From Siphonodentalium dalli (taxonomy: Eukaryota; Mollusca; Scaphopoda; Gadilida; Siphonodentaliidae): a stretch of 64,000 bases of DNA. Below are positions 30,701 to 42,785 of this stretch, one piece after another. The notes beneath the pieces were generated by a model. The model saw only the letters and a program-made list of their open reading frames with translations. It had not been told where the DNA came from and did no database searches. The translations under genes were made by a program, and so were the position numbers. How positions within the stretch are numbered: position 1 is the first letter of the stretch; the number at the start of each line of letters is the position of its first letter. The stretch is from contig CP136062.1 in NCBI GenBank assembly GCA_032622095.1, forward strand, positions 55,905,849 through 55,969,848, written 5' to 3'.

Positions 30701-31804
30701 AACAGCCTGATCTACACACACAGCTCTCATCTGGGTTCTAAAATTTGATTTTGTTGATGGCGATGTCACAATTCAAGAGTCAAGCCTCTGAGTATTTAGT
30801 TTATTCATCGACTATGTGGCAAGATATTAATTATTATTATATGATAAACCCAAGTTTTGAGGCGATAACCTTTATTGTTATCCTTCATCACATTTAATCC
30901 CATTTTCCTCTCTTCTGATTGGCTGAGATTGCGTCACATGGCGGGCCGCAAATCACTTATTACCCTCGAGGGTAACATTTTCTCAGTTATTGACCGCTCA
31001 GCTGTTACCAGTAAACATAGAACTACGAAAAACTCAACGTGTAGAGATCGCAGCTCTTTAATAATTTCCGAAAACACTGTTTTTATAAACCCCAGTTTCA
31101 TAACAACCGCATACTTGTGTGTTTTTTTTATTTGCAATTAAAGCACGCTATGTATAAATGGTATTATCACGGATACAAATCCGTTATACGGTGTAATGTT
31201 CTTATTGGACCTTTTTATATCAATAATAAATACCGTGGGACAAATAGATAAACCTTATTATGCAGTTGGTATGTGCTGCAGACAATTGCACATACGATGT
31301 GCATACGTCACAAATACGTTTATGTACATATGTATAAGCCCTAAAGATCAAATAGCCACTCTTTACTGTTTATCAATTGACTATTTCTTTCGGCAATACA
31401 TTCCTCAGACTTCAGAAGAATACCCTTATGATGCGTAACAATCTGTAACATATGTCAATTTCTTTTTGCACAACTACAACGTGTTAGTTTCACATTTTAG
31501 CGTTCTGGAAATTAACACGTCTGCCTGCGTCTTTACGCTCATTTCGTAGCATGGCTACTCAACTTCGAAATTGCTTTACTCCTCTTTCCGTGAACCGATT
31601 CCACCATGCGACCAGCAAACTGACCGGAGAATAGCTGCGCAAATGATGGGTCTGTTAATTGATCCAGATTATGAATGTTTTATTTTCTAAATAGCGAGGA
31701 TTCCAACATAAAATTAACTTTTCGAACTGGATTAAAGAATATATGCGCGCATTTATGCCTGCTATTATAAGGAGGTTCGTGTGTACTCCTTTGTCAGATA
31801 ACAA
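27741..31804. other. Non-coding host DNA (about 4 kb)
   Basis: AT-rich sequence without a supported gene. It contains a GACAGACGGACGGACAGACA simple repeat near 27890-27918 and a short TTACCCTCGAGGGTAA palindrome at about 30960. The rest is unremarkable. Confidence 0.5.
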
Positions 31805-31955
31805 AACAGTTGTCACCCTTGTTTTCGTGAGACACGGGGATTTGTCGCCGCTCTCGATCTGGAATGTCACCCTCGGCCCTCGGGTGACATTCCAAGTCTC
31901 AAGCGGGCGACAATTCCCCGCGTCTCACTCAATCGCGGGCGACAACTGTATAATA
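31805..31955. repeat. Palindromic MITE-like element
   Basis: ACAGTTGTCACCC at the left end and GGGCGACAACTGT at the right. Inner arms share GTGAGAC.CGGGGA.TTGTCGCC and TGGAATGTCACC around an 11-bp centre (CTCGGCCCTCG). No coding capacity. Confidence 0.65.
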
Positions 31956-32295
31956 TGTCTGATCAAATTTACTGGTAAATCTAGAAACATTTCCATACCA
32001 ATTGTTTTCATATTGTATCTCATTCATGTGTTTGAACGATTCACACATTGAACGCTTGGTCAAATTACAACATACTATATATCAACCTATTTTCCACTAA
32101 GAAAAGTCCAAATGTCACGTTGTTCAGGACATTTTCAGCTGTATAATAGTTTTGATATTGGTTGACAATAGTCTACTCTTGTTGTCATCGCCCAACTGTA
32201 GACATGACATAACTATCTACTCTGGCCACGTCCGTAGATATCATATATTCCACCAATTCAAACCTGGGAACTTTTTGAAGATCTGACCTAGAGCT

Positions 32296-32666
32296 TTATC
32301 CCTTTACCCAACAAAACGGCCAAAACCGGCCAAATAAAGCTTCAACGGCCTAAAATATCTTCGGTCTGTCTCAATAGAACCATACAAATATGGATATCAT
32401 TGGAACCGGCTCCTTGACCACATTGTGATAGTTACAGTTATGCCCTGTGCCAATGCATTCTCTTATATATGCGAGTCGACCATAGGTCGCCTCGCATATA
32501 TAAGAAAATGCATTGGCACCATTTTTTCTTACATTCTTTAACAATTTTATAATTTTTAATGTGTTAAGCCAATGCATTCTCTTATATATGCGAGGCGACC
32601 TATGGTCGACTTGCATATACAAGAGAATGCATTGGCACAGGGCCCTTCTGTTTGGTAAAGGGTTAT
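32296..32666 (-). mobile_element. piggyBac-type MITE flanked by TTAT
   Basis: Same family as 25801-26200 in reverse orientation, with CCCTTTACCCAACA at the left end and GGTAAAGGG at the right. Both flanks read TTAT instead of TTAA. Two internal GCCAATGCATTCTCTTATAT palindromes are present, at about 32450-32517 and 32570-32636. Confidence 0.8.
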
Positions 32667-33371
32667 GAGCTTGAAAACACGCAGGTAATATATGTCTTAG
32701 TTAAAGGCCCGGATCACATTATATACAACATGCATTGTATTCCATAATATTATATATCACGTGACTTTCTCGTATTCTGATTGGCTTCACACTGCTATAC
32801 TATTTTACGATAGTACCCCAGTAGGATTCCTACATGCCTACTATTCTTTTTCTATTTATAGTAACAAATTCATTTCGCGAAATCGGGTTGCCGCCTGAAG
32901 ATACGGCCAGAGTTAAACTAGACCTTGTACAATATCGGTATATATCGGTATATATATCGGTATTAGATTTATTGGTGAATGTAATGATCTTACAAATGTC
33001 CGGTCATAGCTAGCCAACGTATTTAATAGTTTGTCCGTTTAGTTCGCAAGCGGCCAGTCCTAATTTTGTAATGACAGTGGACGTTATTTATAATTTTCTT
33101 TTCCGCTTTAATCGATGTAAAGCGAGTTATCTTCTACAATTTCGCTAAAATGTCTTTGTTAATGACGTATTTATAACAATAAATGCATGAATCATGAAGA
33201 GATGCTGTTAGATGTAATTAATAACTTAGATTGCTCCCCTACAAACGTCAAAAGATTGCCGTAAATTGTAAAATCTGAGACCGATTTCCAAAATTCAAGG
33301 TAAATAAAAATGTGACAAAATCAGACACAGAACTTGTGTGAGAAATTGACCAATGTTCGATATAATATAAT
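32667..33371. other. Non-coding host DNA
   Basis: No gene seen. A short TATATCGGTATATATATCGG repeat lies near 32935-32962. Confidence 0.4.
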
Positions 33372-33508
33372 AAATAATGAATGCCTTGTCGTTGACTATG
33401 CCAAAATAGTGGTCCTCGAGGAGGAATAGTTCACTCGCCTGCGGCTCGTGGACTATTCCTCCTCGAGGACCACTATTTTGGCATAGTCAACTCAAAGCCA
33501 TTCATTAT
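33372..33508. repeat. Long near-perfect palindrome
   Basis: A stem of about 42 bp contains GCCAAAATAGTGGTCCTCGA and GGAGGAATAGT on the left and their exact reverse complements on the right, around a 19-bp loop. Weaker pairing extends outward through GACTATGCC to ATAATGAATG. It would extrude a cruciform, and is probably a MITE. Confidence 0.75.
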
Positions 33509-33544
33509 CTATATAGTATATACCATATGGAACAGGAACAAGCT

Positions 33545-33810
33545 GCAAGATAAAAGCATGGTATATTTTACCATGGTAAAAATACCATGCTAAGTTGCAC
33601 AGTAAACGTTTCCATGCTGCCAAAATACCACGGTAAACTTTACCATGGTAAAAGCATGCTACATTTTACTATGGTAAAAAAAATACCATAGTAAGTTTCA
33701 CAGTATATTTTACCATGTGGTCATAATAACACTGTAAACTTTACCATGGTGGGTGAAATTATGCTACGATTTACCATTGTAACATTACCATGGTAATTTT
33801 TAGTATGCGG
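33545..33810. repeat. Cluster of TACCATGGTA palindromes
   Basis: TACCATGGTA and one-base variants (TACCATAGTA, TACCACGGTA, TACCATGTGG) occur about ten times in 265 bp, alternating with TTTTACC / AAACTTTACC linkers at irregular 20-40 bp spacing. Confidence 0.7.
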
Positions 33811-33873
33811 CCAATATACGGGTCCTCTTTAAACCAACATTTAAGCAGGCCAGGATAATTTTCGCAGACTAAC

Positions 33874-34179
33874 CTTTAGTCGCATGGTGGTAGCATTAAT
33901 ATGTGTCACAAGCTGTCCGTGGTAACACGATCCCAGGAAACAGTTGTGATCATTTGCAGAACTTGTGCTTAAAAACGTCGCCATCTGACAAGCCGACTCA
34001 TGCGCACAGAGAACGGTGCACTCTACTCTGCTACGCGCATGCGCTGACCCTATGTTTGAGTTGAGTGTAGAGTTCATTGCCTGTCCAGGTAAAACATCAA
34101 AATCGAAGTGAATGTTTGTAGTGTTTACACTAGTAGCGAGAACCAGAAAGATGGCGATGCAGCACTTGAAGCTACCCAT
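33874..34179 (-). CDS. Putative first exon: signal peptide plus PAN-like segment
   Basis: Starting at ATG 34179, the exon encodes 102 residues. It has a signal peptide (FKCCIAIFLVLATSV), a mature part with FDFDVLPGQAM, and a cysteine-rich segment (SRVECTVLCAHESACQM ... CFLGSCYHG) that resembles the middle of a PAN/apple domain. It then meets a consensus donor (AAG/GTTAGT, intron from 33873) in phase 0. The frame continues only 11 codons past the donor. PAN plus fibrinogen proteins are common in invertebrates, and the FReD frame at 24590-23907 is the next same-strand coding signal downstream. That link is a hypothesis. Confidence 0.5.
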
Positions 34180-35241
34180 TGCGTGCCCCGCACAACTGCG
34201 AGCAGACGACATCAAGCAACACGTGCTGCTACACATAGCGGGGCCGGATACAGGCGGCATTATTCGGTACACGTGATGTCACCAGTATGGAACACAACAG
34301 CACGTGCGCAACACGATATCAAGTAAGAGACTCCCCGTATGGACCTTGAAAATAGTCTTCTCTGAAACCAAAAGAAAAATTTGTGTGAATGCGGCAATCA
34401 TGTATGTATTGTTTATAAATCGAAGGGTGCCCAGTGGGTCGGTCGATAGCATGCGTATCCCGTCTAGCGATGGCGAAGTTGTATTTATGCCAAATTTGCA
34501 ACAACAACAAAAATTTCATTTGGGTAACCTTTGGCAAGTTTCCGGATTTTTTATTTTTGTAAACGTGTTCCAAAGAGACTAACAAACCTACACAATCATA
34601 CGGCACAATCGTTTTTACGATTCTGCTACCGATTTCACGATTCTGACAACCTTTACAACCACGTGCTACGACAGTTTAACGATTCTGCGACCTTATTATA
34701 CCCGATAGTTTATGACAAACTTAGATAAAGTGGCTTTTTACTGAATTGGGACGACAAAATATGGCTTCTTCTTGTTTTCATTGTATAGAGTAGACCTTGC
34801 ATGTCCACCTACATACGGGGATGAGATTTATACATAAAATGAGTCACAATCGGCTCGGTCAAATCGGGACCATCAGACCAAACCGCGGACCGATCGCAAA
34901 AAGTAATTTCTTGGGCTAAAGGAGGATACTAACAGTTCGAAAATTTACATCGAACGTAAGCTTTGATAAGCATAAATGTAGGATTTGTCAAATTCGTACC
35001 TCAGTTGACGCAATATTCGATTAAACTTGACACAGAAATGCAGTAACAATGTCAACTATTTGGTAACGGCCGGGTTCGATCATAACAACGACGATTTATG
35101 CGAACGGTAATTGTCTTTTGTATACGAAGTATCTGATCGGCGGCTTATAGTTCTGCGTGTAAGGTCACGTATGCTGCATCAATAATATTAGGCACCGTGC
35201 CTTCGTTGTAATGAACATATCATGGATTCAATGCAGTTTTT

Positions 35242-38200
35242 AAAAAATGGCTCGATTATACTAAATGGCCGGACTGGTGAGGATCAGGGTGTTGGAAAAC
35301 TTACATGCCGTGATGCATCTGTCGTTGATTACACATTATGTTCTGCAGCTGCCCTACCCATTATTGAGAACTTTGTTGTACTTGACTACACCAATATTGC
35401 CTCAGATATTCACTGCCAAATCAAAAAGGTGCTACACCTCGAAGATATAGACCGACCCCCCCCCCCCCCCAAAATTTACGCTATATTGAGTCCGCTATAA
35501 TACCATCTCGCGTAAAAAAAATGGGACCAAAATAGTGAAATGGAGTTTGTAGCAAATTTTAATTACGATAAAATTTTGACACTCAGCAATATGTTAACCG
35601 CCGCTTATACAAATTTTACTAGTACTGACCAGTTGAATAACATAGTTAGCTCAGTGACTGACATTTTGGTTTCGTCCGCTGAAAAAACACTGGGAACATA
35701 TACATGTAAGATCCCCCCAAATAAGAAAGCGGCCAGGAATAGTAAACATAAAGCATGGTTTAACAAGTCCTGTCAGACTGCCAGAGTAAGATACCGACAA
35801 GCGACCCGACAACATAAAACCAAACGAAATAACCACACAGAACAAAATATGCGACATGCATGCCATGTCTATATATGTTAAATGGATGGAGCAATCAAAT
35901 CACATAGAGCATTAATATCGCAAGAGCTAGCTTCAATGAAAAAATCTAAACCTAAAAGTTTTTGGAAAAAAATGAAAGATTTTAAACCCCGCTCCCATAG
36001 TGGGGTAAATCTCGAGATATTCAGTGAATACTTCAAAGAAATTAATGCCACAACACATACCAATGACCCACAAATAGAAAATTATATCACTAAAGAATTT
36101 AGCACAGATACCGAAGATGATCTCAATAGACCTATATCACAGGATGAAGTATGATTTGCCATAAGACAACTTAAAAATGGTAAGTCCTGTGGACATGACC
36201 GTGTGCAGAACGAATACATTAAAGCATCTTCCAAACTGTTACTAAATGTTTATTGCCGAATGTTTAACATTATACTAGATACCGGGCAAATACCAGAAGA
36301 CTGGGTTACTGGAACAATTGTTCCAATATATAAAAATAAAGGTGATGCCACAAATCCGATTAACTATAGACCTATAACAATTCTCAGCTGCTTAGGAAAA
36401 CTCTTCACAAAAATTTTAACCATTCGACTTAACAAATTCACAGAAGAAAATGAAATTATTTCACCAAACCAAGCTGGCTTTCGTAAAAATTACTCCACTT
36501 CGGACAACATCTTTGCCCTCTATGTATTGTTCGAACTTAGCAAGAGGATGGAAAAGAGATTATTCTGTGCATTTATTGACTTCCAAAAAGCATTTGACAC
36601 AGTGTGGAGACAAGGCCTATGGTACAAACTTATTAAAACAGGAATTAATTGGAAAATATTCAGAATAATTACTAACATGTATAGTCAAGTAAAATCCCGC
36701 GTACAAATTGGCAATGAGTAATCAATCTACTTCCGATGTCTTGCAGGGGTCACGCAAGGTAACAGTTTATCACATTTGCTCTTCTCGTTGTACCTTAATG
36801 ACATCGAAACATACTTACAAGCACATAAAATTAACGCACTGAGCACTATCAATAACGAAATAGAGAAAACACTCAATGAGTACATAAAACTCTTCATTGT
36901 ATTATATGCCGATGATACAGTACTCATGGCCGAAAGTACAAGATACTTGAAATATCTGCTTGGCCGGTTTGAGGAATACTGTGACAAATGGAATCTGAGA
37001 GTGAATGTGGAAAAGACAAAAATTATGTGTTTCTCAAAACACTCACTATAAAAAAAACGAAATTTTATTTTAAGGGCCAGAAAATTGACGTAGTTACAAA
37101 ATTTATATATCTTGGTATCACTTTATGTAGAACAGGATCTTTTATTTCGGCAAAGAATATTTTAGCGGAAAAAGCCACTCGAGCAATGTATACAATAATA
37201 GGAAAAGCAAGGAAACATTCATTGACTATAATTAATCAATTGGATTTATTTGATTCGCATGTTCTCCCTATCCTTCTGTATGGAAGTGAGATCTGGGGTT
37301 TTGGGAATAATGATGTTTTGGAGACTGTCCAGAGAAAATTCATCAAACATATCTTGAAGCTAAAACCCTCAACCCCTAACTTCATGATTTATAGTGAAAC
37401 TGGTGTATTACCAGTTGATATCCACATTAGTACAAAAATTATTAAATATTGGTGCAAGGTTGTCAACAGTGAGCAAGAAAATTACCAAAATGTACTATTC
37501 CGATTATGCAGATCCATAATGGACAATACAGTAAATACAGAACACAAGTTTTAATGGCTTGACAAAGTTAAGGATATACTTAACCAATCAGGGCAGAGCC
37601 ATATGTGGAACTGTAACCATATCACAAATACTGACCAATTCACAGTCCTCTATGCAAATTCAGAACTGGAAATCATAAATTGCCAGTTGAAACCGGTCGT
37701 TGGAGTGGATTGGAGATAAATAACAGAAAATGCCCAGTATGTCAATCGGGCCAAATTGGCGATGAATTCCACTATCTGTTAGAATGTCAAAAATTCTCAA
37801 AGGCCCGCCAACGACTTTTGACAAAGTTTGTTAATCAAAGACCAAACACTATAGTAATGAGTGAAATACTTAATAATAACGATGCAGTGCACTTGAGAAA
37901 GTTGTGTGAGTTTATTAAGCTTGTAAGCAGAGAGTTTAAATTAAACTGAGTCTAGGTTGTTGTTGTTGTTGTTGTTGTTGATGTGATTAGAACATATGAG
38001 ATAGTCATCAGTGGCACAAATGGGAAATGTCTGACCTACACAGGTGATATGCGTACGCTAAACCATAAGTGGGACCTTTCAGTGGGACGCATGTCATGTG
38101 TCTTGGTCTGACATGTCCCTGATGCGACCCTTATTATGACCGATACACTCCTGACCTTGTGGTAAATGTCGACAAATCAACTTATTTATTACTCCGGCAT

Positions 38201-39106
38201 TCCCTTTATAAAGAAATGGAGATAATTGCCCCTCCCCATTTACTAATATTATTAGTAACATGACAGACATTGTCTGATTTTACCATTGTAGGCTCCAGTC
38301 GAATTAATTGTTTGTTAAGCAACCATTATTGTATCATTTCCTAATGTATAAACCAAAATGTTGTTGTGTTATACATATATATATTTATATGACTGTCTAT
38401 GAGTAGTCTTATCAACAGATCAATGACTCATATTAATCAACTTATTTGTAACACAAGCAGCCTCTTTCACAGTGTATGCATAATGTACCATCAGACAGTG
38501 CCATTTACACGTGTAAACACAATATCTACGGGCAGAAATAATCCTGAGCCGAAAATGAAAAATCTCAGCACACGTGGCAAATCCGACCACCCTGGCCCAA
38601 TTCGCCTAACTTATCAAACTAATATATATTCTTGATAACGAAAATTTATTGAAACTTACAACCCATCGATTCATAATCGTGGAGAGTACCACGAAAACAT
38701 CTAAAAAGTATTTAATGCGATTTTCTGGGAGAAAACAGGTACATCGAATTTTAGAAATGTTCACGAATCCACGATTGTGTTCGAATGCACAGAACGGAGT
38801 AACCCAGATGGACCCAACTAAAGCTTAGTAACACTGTGCAGATAGTACTAAAAACCGAGAGAATACTTTTTAAAAGCTCCATCGAGGGCAGAGTATTTAT
38901 ATCAGCGCTAATAACGACAGAGTAAGAATATTATCGCTGTTGGATAATTATATACGGCATGTATGCATGGTACATATTGCAATAATCCCACCTGCCCCAT
39001 GTATATAATGTATATAACTATATGCCATGTAAATATGTTAAATGTCTCAATACCCATGTAATTTTGAGTGACGAGAATAAACAAATTGAATTGAATTGAA
39101 TTGATC
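35242..39106 (+). pseudogene. 5'-truncated LINE retrotransposon, decayed
   Basis: The sequence begins within an AP-type endonuclease (ILNGRTGED, then DASVVDY). After a connecting region come reverse transcriptase blocks: WVTGTIVPIYKNKGD and NYRPITILSCLGKLF (about 36300-36400), NQAGFRKNYSTSDNI, FIDFQKAFDTVWR, the catalytic YADDTVLM at about 36905, and a C-terminal zinc-knuckle-like CPVC...E.HYLLEC at about 37730-37790. Stops or shifts at about 35879, 36152, 36719, 37050 and 37552 break the frame. A (GTT)n run is at 37957-37980. The 3' region runs to a short (TTGAA)n tail at about 39087-39105, where the host element resumes. Confidence 0.85.
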
Positions 39107-40532
39107 CCCACACGTGATGTCATATAAGAGATACCCCATGCCTCTGCCGATAACCGAGCATTCTGACATTTGGACATGACCAAATGCCCAAATTACCTGA
39201 ACATATTCCATCTTAAAGAACCCAGTAGTTTTGTAATTTTTTGAAAGTTGATTTGTTCATTCTAAAATGTAACCACCACCATCATGACATGAGTTATAAG
39301 CTATTTTAGTAATATTCTGATTAGCAGGTAGGCCATACACTTAACGATATTGACCATCGAGTTACTTTTATAACATTAGGTGTTTGTATGAAAGTATTAG
39401 GGAAAATTCTTCGAAAGGGGGGTGGGTATCTGAAACTGACTGAAAATAATGAGCAACACCTTTTTAAAAATAAAAATTCAAGGGATGGATTCCCGAAAAC
39501 AAACATGCAGTAAAACGTATACAAAAATAAAATTGTAGAACACTTGGTTGGTGTGTCCCGAAAGTGGCCAAATTAAAAAAAAAAACTATACGCATCTTGA
39601 TGTATGCACCGCCACCCCCGGTTCGGACACAATATATTAACATGGGGTGTTTTGGTGGGGTAGTATATGTAATGGGATAGACCTGACCACTATGCATACT
39701 ACAAATGAGCTAAAATTTACATCGTGGGAAGCTGAGTGGAAATAAATACCATAGACATGTCATATCTTGACTGTGCGAAGGAATTATATTAGATAACTAG
39801 ATTTTAATCACAAATAAATAAATCGTTATAGAATATCATTTCCTTTCGAAAATCGACCATATACCGGTCACACATCTAACCGTTAAAATGTTCACGTTAA
39901 AGAGGTACTGTTCGTTGTTTTCAACAAATTCCCGGTAAAAACAACGATCTAATATCGATAATATATTGAAAAAACATTTGGTCAAGTTCAAATGTCAGAA
40001 TGCTCGGCTAGTGACAGGTGGACATCTCTTATGTGACTTGGTATCTGTGGCATCACATGTGCATGGGGATCAGTATATACACATTACTGCATTAAATCCA
40101 TGATATTTCGTCACAACGAAAATACGGTGCCAAACACTATTGATGTAGCATACATGGGCTTACATGGCAGATCTAAGTCGCCGATCATTGTCATACGTCG
40201 TATACAAATAAATATTACCGTTCAACGAGTCGCTCAATCGTCGTTGTCATGGTCGAATCCGGGCGTTGTCAAATAGTTGACATTGTTACTGCATTTCTGT
40301 GTCAAGTTTAATCGATTATTGCTTCAACTAAGGTACGAATTCTACATTTATTCTTATAAAAGCTAACATTGGATGTTAATTTTCGCACTGTTGACGCCCA
40401 CTTGTAGCCCAATAAATAACTTTCTGCGATCGGCTCGCGGTTTGGTCCGATGGTCCCGATTTCACCGATTTGAGGCGATTGTGACTAATTTTATGTATAG
40501 ATCTCATTCCCGTATGTATTCCATGAGTCAAC

Positions 40533-41311
40533 CTGGGGCCTATACTATGGACCATAATAATTGTAATCACAAAGTTATGGGAGATACACAGGAGGCGTCA
40601 AGTGCAATATACCACTGTATTGTAATAGTGTAGATTATACCCGTGTGCTCGTGGGTGCATTACCGATGGGTGATTGGTTTGATCAGAATGCCATTCACAC
40701 TGCGGCAAACAAGCGGTTTTCTCGTGGCAAACAACCTAAATTCTGTATTGGAGTATATATTGCCCAATTATGACATTCGTTCAGGGACGTTGTTAGAGGG
40801 TCTCCTTTGTGGGTACACAACTTGGAGATTAAACCTGCACATGAGACCCTCTAGCTACGTCTCTTGTACATATTATCAATAGAATACTCCAGCGATTCTG
40901 AATGACAGCCCAACTAGAAATTGAAATACATCGAACAACTAGAATTGTTGGAACAGACGATAACCATTGACGAAATATAACACAATGCACGAGCGGTTGC
41001 GGTGTACTCACTGAGCGAGTATTTAAAGGATACCGATTACCACTAATCAAATTGAACACGGATCACCCATGCACTAGCGATAATATATCAATGAATGTCT
41101 CAGAGGAATCATTTGTTTTCATTGGTCAATCAAGTCACATGTGGAAAACCTATTATTTTATTGGTCACCATGCATGTGAACGCGGCATTACAAGAAGTCG
41201 CATTTTCACTGTTAGAATAAGCGTGGAGGTCTATGGTAATCGACACCTTTTGTGTGCCTCACAGAAGCTTGTGATTACAATAATTGTGTTCTATAGTATA
41301 GGGCCCTGGTG
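40533..41311. mobile_element. Nested MITE of about 780 bp
   Basis: The left end GGGCCTATACTATGGACC...AATTGTAATCACAAAG and the right end CTTGTGATTACAATAATTGT...CTATAGTATAGGGCCC are inverted repeats of about 42 bp. The piece is absent from the matching left arm of the fold-back element (at about 34805), so it inserted later. Non-autonomous; superfamily unknown. Confidence 0.75.
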
Positions 41312-41520
41312 GACCTGCGAAGTCTACTCTATACAATGAAAACAAAAAGAATCCCACTTTTGTCGTCCGAATTCAGTAGAAAGCCCCTTTATATAAGTTT
41401 GTAATAAAATATCAAGTATAATAAGGTCGCAGAATTGTTAAACTGCCACAGCACCGTGGTTGTCAAGCCGCAGAATCGTGAAATTGGTCGCCGAATCGTC
41501 AAAATGATTGTGCCGTGTGA

Positions 41521-42564
41521 CACTTGATATACACAGATGTATGGAGTGTTAATCGACTGTGGTTACCTAATTCATCATTGTGATTAAATTTGTCAGTTGT
41601 TTGTCGCAGACGGTGGTTTCTATGCGCAAGACGAGATTTAAGTCACGGAGTGGAACTTGTTATTTTCAATACCATAAATACCATAAACTCAAACTCCACG
41701 TGTCCTTTTGTGTGTTTTTTCTTCATCTAAATTATATGCGGGGAAAAAACGTTCGTACAATATGAGTGGATTGAGGAAAATAAAGATTACACGCAACAAG
41801 CGCAAATGTATATTCAGGTTAATTTAGGGTTTCGTATTAAATTACACAAAAAAAACCCATGGGCTAGCTTTGTCCCTATATTTTCAGGTTTTTAGAAAGC
41901 ACTCGAGATTTTGAGATTATTCTTTTGAAGATGACGAAAATTAAAAAATATATATTTTATTTATTTTTCTATTTTATCTATTTTTATATATGTGTAATTA
42001 TATATATTTTTTAATTAATAATGAAATCCGTGCATAACATTTGTAACGTATCTCACAAGATAGTTTAATGCGGATGGCACAGCCCACCTGATACATTTTA
42101 ATTTAAATCCGTTACAATCTAAATCATGAGCGCAGAAAGTTTCATAAAGCGTATATATATAGCATGGGGCGCGCGTAGAAAATTCCACTGAATTAGAGAA
42201 ATCTCTCGAAATTGTTATGAGAAGAAATACTGAAATTGAGTAGGCCTGTTGTCATTCAGATAAAAGGTGGTAGCTTGATTCTCGTAATTAGTAAATTAAA
42301 AATTATATTCCAATAATCATGTTGTTTTATTTCGCCAAATTTTAGTATTTATAACACGATTATCCCTAGAATTACAGTATTCCTTCTGTGTCATATATAC
42401 AAAATCGTATGACACATGATCGATTGCGTGGCATAATTATGCATTCCGTTGACGTCACATAAATGACGTTCGCCGCGACCATAAAACCGGAACTATAAAA
42501 TATATTAAATGGGTACTGTATACTGAATCCGACCATTATGGGACCATCTCCTTTTATACTGAAC
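41521..42564. other. Non-coding host DNA
   Basis: Very AT-rich around 41940-42020. No gene seen. Confidence 0.45.
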
Positions 42565-42785
42565 AGAATATATATGTATGCAACGAATGAATGATTTTGC
42601 GCTATGTATGAGTGCAAAATATCCCTGTTTAATTTATGAACGATGTAAAGCAACATGGTAATTATAATGAAAATGAAGTGACGGCTGGAGTCATAATTAA
42701 TTACCATGTTGTTTGCATCGTTCATAGAGCAAATGAGCGTAATTTGCACTAATCCATGGCTCAAATTCATTTGTTGCATATATTA
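42565..42785. repeat. Inverted-repeat MITE of about 220 bp
   Basis: Left arm TATGCAACGAATGAAT ... GAACGATGTAAAGCAACATGG; right arm CCATGTTGTTTGCATCGTTC ... ATTCATTTGTTGCATATA. Arms of about 95 bp with mismatches surround a loop of about 25 bp. Confidence 0.7.

Larger units (their letters stand above)
34590..41520. mobile_element. Fold-back element with nested LINE and MITE
   Basis: The left arm at 34590-35241 is the reverse complement of sequence at about 40090-41520 (matches include GGCACAATC, CAGTTTAACnATTCTGCGACC and ATTGTATAGAGTAGAC). The left arm resumes at 39107-39200, matching about 39975-40075 inverted (GAGCATTCTGACATTTG). So 35242-39106 is an insertion in the left arm (a LINE), and 40533-41311 is an insertion in the right arm. 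Without the nested DNA, the arms are about 0.75 kb around a loop of about 0.77 kb (39200-39970). No transposase is seen. Confidence 0.75.

Noticed and set aside
31196-31438. 80-residue frame with hydrophobic N-terminus
   Set aside because: No family resemblance, no splice context, surrounded by non-coding DNA.
41940-42020. AT-rich stretch as a replication origin or scaffold-attachment site
   Set aside because: Composition alone is no evidence in an AT-rich genome.
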